Positions 6,971 to 12,174 of a stretch of DNA of 12,174 bases are shown here, in pieces; positions within the stretch are counted from its first letter, which is position 1, and each line of letters begins with the position of its first letter. The notes under the pieces were generated by a model. The model made no database searches and was not told where the DNA came from. It worked only from the letters and a program-made list of their open reading frames with translations. Source of the stretch: an uncultured Johnsonella sp. (GTDB lineage: Bacteria; Bacillota; Clostridia; Lachnospirales; Lachnospiraceae). The stretch lies in contig CAAFUL010000055.1 in assembly GCA_900766185.1 (NCBI GenBank), forward strand, positions 1-12,174, written 5' to 3'. The translations under genes and the position numbers were made by a program.

Positions 6971-7351
6971 TCAACACCTATCCAACATGGTCTCACCAAC
7001 AAATAAATTTCTGTTTTTATACTCTAAAGGAGTAGTTTTTCTTAAATATTCTTGGAACTTAGGGTTTTTAGTATTTAAAGTATAGTACACCTTTTTTGAT
7101 ATGTATTTTTTATCAAATACCCATTTTGGTATATCCAAGGCATAGATATTAGCTAATATATGTGCTGTTCCTGCAAGAATGCACATAAATATTTCTTTAT
7201 CATCAATAAAATTAGGTTCATCTTTTATTAAATTATACTTTCCTTCAGAAGTTTCTTCATGGTAGAAGTCATCTAAAAATTGACCGAATAATAACTTTTC
7301 ATCTTCTGAATAAAGTTGTTCTGACACATCTTTAATATTCAATCTTTTCAT
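6971..7351 (-). CDS. Uncharacterised small cytoplasmic protein
   Basis: The product is 126 aa with no signal peptide, membrane segment or known catalytic motif that I can identify. The N-terminal half is acidic (SEDEKLLFGQFLDDFYHEE). Its middle, CILAGTAHILANIYALDIP, looks helical, and KWVFDKKY follows. The C-terminus, EYKNRNLFVGETMLDRC, has the pattern of short uncharacterised Firmicute proteins that occur as the first gene of small two-gene cassettes. I do not assign a function. The start has AAGGTAG seven bases upstream and lies 16 bases after the aroC stop, so it is probably the last intact gene of that transcript. It looks more AT-rich than aroC, which suggests later acquisition. The truncated ORF at 6916-6969 follows directly. 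Confidence 0.65.
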   Translation of the reverse strand: MKRLNIKDVSEQLYSEDEKLLFGQFLDDFYHEETSEGKYNLIKDEPNFIDDKEIFMCILAGTAHILANIYALDIPKWVFDKKYISKKVYYTLNTKNPKFQEYLRKTTPLEYKNRNLFVGETMLDRC

Positions 7352-7367
7352 ATTCGTTCTACCTTAT

Positions 7368-8471
7368 TTATCCATACACCTTCTTCACATTCTCAAACCT
7401 TGCACTCATATTCCTAAGCATAAGATCAAATACACTTATAGCAGCCATAGCCTCAACCACAACTACGGCTCTTGGAACAATAAGCGGATCATGCCTTCCG
7501 CCGACCTCAAGTTCCACTTCCTCAAGATCTTTATTAACGGTAAATTGCTTACTTGATATTGAAGAAGTAGGCTTTATTGCCACATTCATAATAAGACCCG
7601 AGCCGTCGGAGATACCTCCGAGTACACCTCCGGCATTGTTGCTTCGTTTTGAAATCGTTCTTTTGCCGTTTTCATCTTCCTTGACAAAGAAGGCATCATT
7701 GGACTCGCTACCTTTCATAGAAGCGGCTGCAAAGCCTGCACCGAACTCAACTCCTTTGACAGCTCCTATACTTAACATAGCTTTGGCAAGTACGGCATCA
7801 AGCTTGTCAAATACAGGCTCTCCTATTCCGACAGGAAGTCCTCTTACCATGCAGGATATAATGCCTCCGGCAGAATCCTTTTCTTCTATAAGTTTGCTTA
7901 CATAATCCTGAGCTATCAGTGCAGCCTCATAATCCGGCATATAAAGAGGGTTAAGTGCGCATTGTTCAAGGTCAAAGCGTCTTACATGTACAGGTCCTAT
8001 GCTTTGTGTAAATGCTGATATATTGACCCCTAATTCTTTCAGTGCCTTCATTGCAACAGCACCGGCTATAACCCTTGCTATAGTCTCTCTTCCCGAACTT
8101 CTGCCGCCGCCTCTGTGATCCCTGATACCGTACTTTTGCTGATAAGTGTAGTCTGCATGACCGGGTCTGTATACATCAGCCAATTTGTCATAGTCTTTTG
8201 AAATCTGGGAGGTATTCTCAACCATAACCATAATAGAAGTGCCTGTAGTCTGACCTTCAAAGACACCTGACATTATTTTGCACAAATCCTCTTCTTTTCT
8301 CGGTGTTGTGAACTTGTTTTGACCGGGTTTTCTTCTGTCGAGGTATTCTTGTATGTCTTCCTCCGACAGACTTATACCTGATGGGCAACCGTCTATTATT
8401 ACACCTATAGCTTTTCCGTGTGACTCTCCAAAAGTACTTATTCTAAATATATCTCCATATATCGAACCCAT
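7368..8471 (-). CDS. aroC: Chorismate synthase
   Basis: Converts 5-enolpyruvylshikimate 3-phosphate to chorismate, the last step of the shikimate pathway, using reduced FMN. At 367 aa it has full family length. The signatures are intact: STFGESHGKAIG at 12-23, RRKPGQ at 46-51, RPGHADYTY at 102-110, GIRDHRGGGRSSGRET at 115-130, RSNNAGGVLGGISDG at 276-290 and GGRHDPLIVPRAVVVVEAM at 324-342. The start lies one base after the upstream gene's stop (TAAAATG). Its GGAGGTG ribosome site is made by the last codons of that gene, so translation is coupled. No other aromatic-pathway gene is in the window. The reducing system for FMN is not visible here. Confidence 0.96.
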   Translation of the reverse strand: MGSIYGDIFRISTFGESHGKAIGVIIDGCPSGISLSEEDIQEYLDRRKPGQNKFTTPRKEEDLCKIMSGVFEGQTTGTSIMVMVENTSQISKDYDKLADVYRPGHADYTYQQKYGIRDHRGGGRSSGRETIARVIAGAVAMKALKELGVNISAFTQSIGPVHVRRFDLEQCALNPLYMPDYEAALIAQDYVSKLIEEKDSAGGIISCMVRGLPVGIGEPVFDKLDAVLAKAMLSIGAVKGVEFGAGFAAASMKGSESNDAFFVKEDENGKRTISKRSNNAGGVLGGISDGSGLIMNVAIKPTSSISSKQFTVNKDLEEVELEVGGRHDPLIVPRAVVVVEAMAAISVFDLMLRNMSARFENVKKVYG

Positions 8472-8472
8472 T

Positions 8473-9549
8473 TTACACCTCCGTAAATATACAGCAATTA
8501 GGCTGATTTACCTTAACTTCATTTGCACTCATAACTATAAGATTTTTATCATAATCAACCTTAAAGAAGGTGATAGTACCGCTTTCGTGGTTGATTGAGG
8601 CTATATGCTTATCATCGGGAAATACCGCTATATCCTTAGGATATTCTCCGCTTATAGGCAGGTAAAGTTTATTTTCCAAAATACCGCTGTCTTTGTTTAT
8701 TCTAAACATTGATACGGCATTATCACCTGCATTACCGGAAAAAAGGTAGCTAAAGTCATGTGAAAAAGACATACAGGTACCGGCTATAAGTGCAGACGGA
8801 TTGTTATTATAGTTGGAGGCAATTGTTTGTATTTTTTCAAAAGTCGGTGCTTTGGAGCCTTCGTTATAAGTGTAACTGAATACATCTATGGCATTTTTTT
8901 GCTCATAAAGTACATATAAAAATCGTCCGTCTTGAGAAAAAGTACAACTGATAGGTGCGGAATTAAGATCGCATCTTATGCTGTCGGTAAGTACCAGCCT
9001 TCTTTCTTTTTTATCAAGCAAGTAAATCTTTATCTGGTCTATACCGAGGTCACAAGCTAAAACAAACTTCTCTTCAGGTGTTAGAGTTGAATGGCTGATA
9101 TGCGGAGTGAAGTTTCTTTCAACTACAGAGCCTATACCTCTGTGGTACACAGCATCAAATATACTTCCCACAGCACCGTCGGCTTTTAGGGAAAGCATGG
9201 TAAGTTTTGCATCATGATAGCCGGAGACAAAGATGTATTTATCTTCCTTAGATATATACAGATGACAGCCTCTCATTCCCTTTATCTTGGCAGAGTTGAG
9301 GCGGCTGAGAGAGCCGTCTTGTTCTATATGGAAGGAGACAATGCCTTCATCAGCTATGGAATAAAGTACTTTTTTGTTATGGGACAGAGCAAGATAAGAA
9401 GAGTTGTCCACTTCAACCTCGGCTCTTTTAGTAAAATGTCCTCTTTTCATATCTACATCATATATGGTAATGCCCTTGGCTTCTCCGGTGTAGGAGTAAG
9501 AGCCTACATAGGCAACATATTTTTTTTCATCAATATTAGGCTGTGACAT
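8473..9549 (-). CDS. Lactonase-family beta-propeller protein (YbhE/6-phosphogluconolactonase-like)
   Basis: A 358-aa protein of the lactonase family (7-bladed beta-propeller, which includes YbhE-type 6-phosphogluconolactonase). Repeating blades are visible: YVAYVGSYSYTG at 11-22, SSYLALSHNKKVLYSI at 50-65, PHISHSTLTPEEKFVLACDL at 149-168 and SCTFSQDGRFLYVLYE at 201-216. No signal peptide is seen, so it should be cytosolic. Compared with typical members, the GPRH-type blade motif reads APIS (198-201) and loses the Arg-His pair. The usual HxH region is PHISHS. Lactonase activity is therefore not assured, and a binding or different hydrolase role is possible. AAGGAGG lies five bases before the ATG. 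TATAAT at 9580-9575 on the minus strand is a candidate -10 box. The gene is tightly coupled to aroC. Confidence 0.75.
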   Translation of the reverse strand: MSQPNIDEKKYVAYVGSYSYTGEAKGITIYDVDMKRGHFTKRAEVEVDNSSYLALSHNKKVLYSIADEGIVSFHIEQDGSLSRLNSAKIKGMRGCHLYISKEDKYIFVSGYHDAKLTMLSLKADGAVGSIFDAVYHRGIGSVVERNFTPHISHSTLTPEEKFVLACDLGIDQIKIYLLDKKERRLVLTDSIRCDLNSAPISCTFSQDGRFLYVLYEQKNAIDVFSYTYNEGSKAPTFEKIQTIASNYNNNPSALIAGTCMSFSHDFSYLFSGNAGDNAVSMFRINKDSGILENKLYLPISGEYPKDIAVFPDDKHIASINHESGTITFFKVDYDKNLIVMSANEVKVNQPNCCIFTEV

Positions 9550-9596
9550 AGAATCCTCCTTGTATTAACATATAATTATAATAGCATATATACAGC

Positions 9597-9648
9597 ATAA
9601 AAAACAGGACTAAAAAAGACCTGAGTCCTTTTAAGTCCTGTTTTTTAT
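9597..9648. terminator. Perfect-stem terminator downstream of the GTPase gene (hairpin A)
   Basis: A 15-bp perfect stem pairs 9597-9611 with 9634-9648 (core ACAGGACT with AGTCCTGT). Each arm includes an A6/T6 run, so it can work on both strands. An inner pairing AAAAGAC (9614-9620) with GTC-C-TTTT (9625-9632) extends it. It ends the dehydrogenase-GTPase transcript and separates it from the lactonase-aroC transcript. Confidence 0.8.
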
Positions 9649-9691
9649 AAATTAATCTACGACACAAAGCCTGATATATACTATATACGGT

Positions 9692-9734
9692 AAAATAGGA
9701 CTAAAAGAGATTAAGCCCTTTTAAGTCCTATTTT
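9692..9734. terminator. Related hairpin overlapping the end of the GTPase gene (hairpin B)
   Basis: AAAATAGGACT (9692-9702) pairs with AGTCCTATTTT (9724-9734), and inner AAAAG (9703-9707) pairs with CTTTT (9718-9722). The stop codon of the GTPase gene (9711-9713) lies in the loop, and its last residues (GLKRA) are encoded by one arm. Read on the minus strand, it closely resembles hairpin A, with a compensated C-G to T-A pair change. Its T-run is shorter, so it may be the weaker, decayed copy. Confidence 0.65.
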
Positions 9735-10667
9735 CTTATAATCCGATTTATAGCTTAAAGCTTCTTTTAAGCTCTTTTTACTAATATTTCTTCCTATAAA
9801 GACCAGTTTGTTTTGCCTGTCTATATCATTGTATAAAATCTCTTCATCCAAGGCGTCCTTATAAGTTATCAATATACTGTACTTTCCGGATACCAAATCG
9901 AATGAGAGCCTGTAATCATCTATGTAAATGCTTCCCTTTGCTCTGACTATTTCACCATATTGACTTCTTACTATGTTCTCAAGTAAGACAGAGAGTTTAT
10001 ATACATTGTCAATATTAGTTTCGGTAAATGCCATGGTATCCAAGTTTTCAGGCTCTTCCTTGCTTTCTATCAAACTTTTGTCATAGTTGGTATTAAGGAT
10101 CTTATGCCAAAAAGCATTGTCGGCATTTTTATAATCATATCCGACTATTTCACTTTCTTCATTAGTATCTTTGATAAAACTTTCTATTTTTGAAAGTTTT
10201 GATCGATTACTTGAATTAATTTTTGAGATGATTACAAAATGGGCATTTTTAAGCTGATCCTTTGCTATAGCGGGATAGTCCGACATATAGTAATTGTAAT
10301 TATCCGCATCCAATATGGTAACAGGGGCTAAAAGGCTTATATGCTCGTACTCTATTTGCTTAATATTTTTAATAATGTTACTGAGCATAGCTATACCGCT
10401 GGGTTCAACTATCAAATACTCAGGATCGACACTATTGGCTATAGTAAGAACAGAGGTTGCAAAGTCGCCTCCGGTGGAGCAACATATGCAACCTTCTGTT
10501 AATTCCCATATATTAAGCTCTTTGCTTTGCAGATTGTCGGCATCTATATTAAGAGGGCTTACTTCATTTTCAAGAATAGCAACTTGTCTTTCGGTATGCT
10601 TTATAAGCTCTTTTATAAAGGTCGTCTTACCTGCACCGAGAAAGCCTGATATGAGAAGTACTTTCAT
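9711..10667 (-). CDS. COG0523/CobW-family G3E GTPase, putative metallochaperone
   Basis: A 318-aa P-loop GTPase of the CobW/HypB/UreG class. The P-loop is GFLGAGKTT at 8-16. The metal-binding signature GCICC has Cys60, Cys62 and Cys63. EPSG lies at 88-91. The fourth G motif, normally NKxD, reads SKIN at 148-151, so its final Asp is replaced, a divergence that may change base preference. There is no His-rich tail of the cobalamin-synthesis CobW type, and no cobalamin gene is nearby. The start lies one base after the upstream dehydrogenase stop (TAAGATG) with no visible ribosome site, so translation is coupled. The pairing with a zinc enzyme suggests that it supplies or inserts zinc there. That is inference. 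The last codons overlap hairpin B. Confidence 0.85.
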   Translation of the reverse strand: MKVLLISGFLGAGKTTFIKELIKHTERQVAILENEVSPLNIDADNLQSKELNIWELTEGCICCSTGGDFATSVLTIANSVDPEYLIVEPSGIAMLSNIIKNIKQIEYEHISLLAPVTILDADNYNYYMSDYPAIAKDQLKNAHFVIISKINSSNRSKLSKIESFIKDTNEESEIVGYDYKNADNAFWHKILNTNYDKSLIESKEEPENLDTMAFTETNIDNVYKLSVLLENIVRSQYGEIVRAKGSIYIDDYRLSFDLVSGKYSILITYKDALDEEILYNDIDRQNKLVFIGRNISKKSLKEALSYKSDYKKIGLKRA

Positions 10668-10668
10668 C

Positions 10669-11730
10669 TTAGTATTCTATCTTAACAACCGGTTTTATCA
10701 AGTCGGCAGGCTTATCTCTCATGATAAACAGTGCCTCTTCCACATGCTCCCAGCCCTCATAAATATGAGTTGAAAGTGGAGACAGGTCAAGTCTTCCTGA
10801 AGCAACCAATGCTCCGAGCTTCTCCATACGAAGTCTTCCGCCCGGCATAAGACCGCCGTTGATCATCTTATGTCCCATGCCTACACCCCATTCAACACGA
10901 GGGATATTGATCATTTCACCTGAGCCGAGGTAGTTTACATTACCGATCTTACCGCCCGGTTTAAGGCATTTTACAGCTTCTGCAAATGTCTCTACGCCGC
11001 CTCCTGCGATTATAACCTTATCAACACCCTTGCCGCCGGTCATCTCAAGTACCTGTTTGTCAATAGGACCGTTCTTATAGCTTACAAACTCGGATGCGCC
11101 GTATTTTCTTGCAGCTTCCTGACACTTCGGTCTTGTACCTACGGCTATGATCCTTGAGGCACCTCTAAGATTGGCTCCGGCAACAGACATAAGACCTACA
11201 GGTCCTATACCTATAACAAGCACGGTATCTCCGAATTGAACATCGGCAAGCTCTACGCCGTGGAATCCTGTAGGAACCATGTCTGAAAGCATACAAGCAT
11301 CAACTGTATTTATATTGTCGGGTAAAAGTGCCAAGTTACCGTCAGCATCATTTACATGGAAAAATTCACTGAACACACCGTCTTTAAAATTGGAGAACTT
11401 CCAGCCTGCAAGCATACCGCCTGAGTGCATTGAATATCCTGCCTGCGCCTCAAGAGAGTTCCAATCGGGGGTTATAGCAGGAACCAATACTCTGTCACCG
11501 GGTTTGAAATCCTTAACCAAAGAACCTACTTCAACAACTTCAGCACAGCCCTCATGACCGAGTATCATATTATGACGCTCACCTATAGCACCTTCCCAAA
11601 GTGTATGCACATCAGATGTACAGATAGCTATAGCAAGCGGTTTACATATAGCGTCCATCGGTCCGCAAACAGGACGCTCTTTCTCTATCCAGCCTGATTC
11701 GCCAATCTTTAACATAGCATACCCCTTCAT
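10669..11730 (-). CDS. adh: Zinc-dependent secondary alcohol dehydrogenase, NADP type
   Basis: A medium-chain dehydrogenase, 353 aa, closely resembling the Clostridium beijerinckii and Thermoanaerobacter brockii isopropanol dehydrogenases, which interconvert ketones and secondary alcohols. Examples of shared blocks are SGWIEKERPV, LAGWKFSNFKDGVF, FHVNDAD, IPRVEWG and PGGRLR. The catalytic zinc ligands of that family are all present at the same numbers: Cys37, His59, Glu60 and Asp150. The structural-zinc cysteine cluster of classical alcohol dehydrogenases is absent, as in those enzymes. The Rossmann motif is GIGPVG (174-179). Gly198-Thr199-Arg200 corresponds to the NADP-binding Gly-Ser-Arg of the Thermoanaerobacter enzyme. 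AGGAGGT (11744-11738) lies seven bases before the ATG. The GTPase gene follows one base later. The substrate in this organism is unproven, and related threonine- or butanediol-type activity is less likely. Confidence 0.9.
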   Translation of the reverse strand: MKGYAMLKIGESGWIEKERPVCGPMDAICKPLAIAICTSDVHTLWEGAIGERHNMILGHEGCAEVVEVGSLVKDFKPGDRVLVPAITPDWNSLEAQAGYSMHSGGMLAGWKFSNFKDGVFSEFFHVNDADGNLALLPDNINTVDACMLSDMVPTGFHGVELADVQFGDTVLVIGIGPVGLMSVAGANLRGASRIIAVGTRPKCQEAARKYGASEFVSYKNGPIDKQVLEMTGGKGVDKVIIAGGGVETFAEAVKCLKPGGKIGNVNYLGSGEMINIPRVEWGVGMGHKMINGGLMPGGRLRMEKLGALVASGRLDLSPLSTHIYEGWEHVEEALFIMRDKPADLIKPVVKIEY

Positions 11731-11791
11731 AATAAGTACCTCCTATTATTTATTGATTTATAGTAAGAGCAATATCGATTACTATATACAG

Positions 11792-11820
11792 AATATAACA
11801 TATAAAAGCAGCTTTGTCAT
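11792..11820 (-). promoter_or_regulatory. Promoter of the dehydrogenase-GTPase transcript
   Basis: On the minus strand, ATGACA (11820-11815) and TATATT (11797-11792) are separated by exactly 17 bases. They end about 60 bases before the ATG. This is the best sigma-A-like pair in the leader. Confidence 0.6.
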
Positions 11821-11928
11821 TAGTAATTATGTATATTTATTTGGTAAATGATAATTAAATAACTATCATATACAATACAAACAAAATAATACTGAAAATA
11901 TCAAAAAAATAATATGAAGTAAATAATA

Positions 11929-11970
11929 AAAAATGCCCACATACTTAACGAAACTTAAAAAAGCATTTTG
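11929..11970 (-). terminator. Weak hairpin upstream of the dehydrogenase
   Basis: AAAATGC (11930-11936) pairs with GCATTTT (11963-11969) across a 26-base loop. On the minus strand the hairpin is followed by a T-rich run. It could help end a minus-strand transcript entering from the right. Confidence 0.35.
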
Positions 11971-12000
11971 AAAATTATTGTAAATATAATATTAAAACAA

Positions 12001-12047
12001 CAAGCTCGGTACTTTTGCACAACAAAAAGTAAGAAAGTGCCGGCTTG
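12001..12047 (-). terminator. Hairpin with two alternative pairings, possible terminator
   Basis: CAAGC-T-CGGTACTTT at 12001 onward pairs with AAAGTGCCG-GCTTG ending at 12047, a 14-bp stem with one bulge. The segment TACTTTT can instead pair with AAAAGTA (about 12024-12031). On the minus strand a T-rich tail (TTGTTTTAAT) follows, fitting termination of a gene to the right of the window. The mutually exclusive pairings also allow a switch. Confidence 0.45.
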
Positions 12048-12078
12048 ATTTACCTCATGACAAACGCATGAATGAATT

Positions 12079-12105
12079 TTTTGTAAACAAAGTATTGCGA
12101 AAGCA
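12079..12105 (+). repeat. Possible fourth, degenerate copy of the interspersed element
   Basis: TTTTGTAAA-CA-AAGTATTGCGA aligns with copy 3 (TTTTGTAAA-AAGTACTGTGA) if two extra bases are allowed. It again follows a hairpin (12001-12047) on the same strand. The match is short and could be chance. The rest of 12048-12174 shows nothing I can name. Confidence 0.25.
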
Positions 12106-12174
12106 CAAATCCTAAGATGATTTTGTTATTTTCAAACATAATTTTTCTAATAATACACACAAAAAACTGTATAA

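Noticed and set aside
9711..10667. Assignment of the GTPase to cobalamin synthesis (cobW)
   Set aside because: There are no cobalamin genes nearby and no His-rich region. Its neighbour is a zinc enzyme, so only the broader COG0523 family is claimed.
11279..11557. Open frame on the plus strand antisense to the alcohol dehydrogenase
   Set aside because: The minus-strand protein is an unmistakable full-length dehydrogenase. The antisense frame has no motif and reflects its codon pattern.

Overview
The window is AT-rich and shows clean AGGAGG-type ribosome binding sites, a CUT1 sugar transporter with a LacI-type regulator, and a zinc secondary alcohol dehydrogenase of the clostridial type. Together these suggest an anaerobic, low-GC Firmicute, most likely of the class Clostridia and probably Lachnospiraceae. 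The family-level placement is inference from protein style only.

Left half, + strand (about 450-6414): a maltose/malto-oligosaccharide uptake and use locus. A LacI-family operator and tentative promoter precede a lipoprotein sugar-binding protein (malE-like). A 294-base gap follows, holding a long-stem hairpin and an interspersed repeat. Two permeases (malF-like and malG-like, joined by TAATG), a LacI-family regulator and 4-alpha-glucanotransferase (malQ) then lie nearly end to end. The presumed flow is: MalE captures linear glucans, MalFG import them with an ATPase encoded elsewhere, MalQ rearranges them in the cytoplasm, and the LacI protein controls the set through the operator upstream of malE. 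No ATPase, amylase or phosphorylase gene is present.

Convergence zone (6415-6970): a coding-like tail directly after the malQ stop, a long hairpin with short direct repeats, a bidirectional terminator, a diverged repeat copy and the remnant of a small gene.

Right half, - strand (11730 down to 6916). The order of transcription is secondary alcohol dehydrogenase, a COG0523/CobW-type GTPase, two related terminator hairpins, a lactonase-family beta-propeller protein, chorismate synthase (aroC), a small uncharacterised protein, and a truncated partner ORF. The dehydrogenase and GTPase genes are one base apart, as are the lactonase gene and aroC. 11731-12174 holds the dehydrogenase promoter and two hairpins but no gene that I can support.

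The most notable unexplained signal is a short element containing TACT-GYG-AGTA. It occurs three times, plus one weaker candidate, always in the same orientation and always just downstream of a hairpin. Two copies flank malE as direct repeats.
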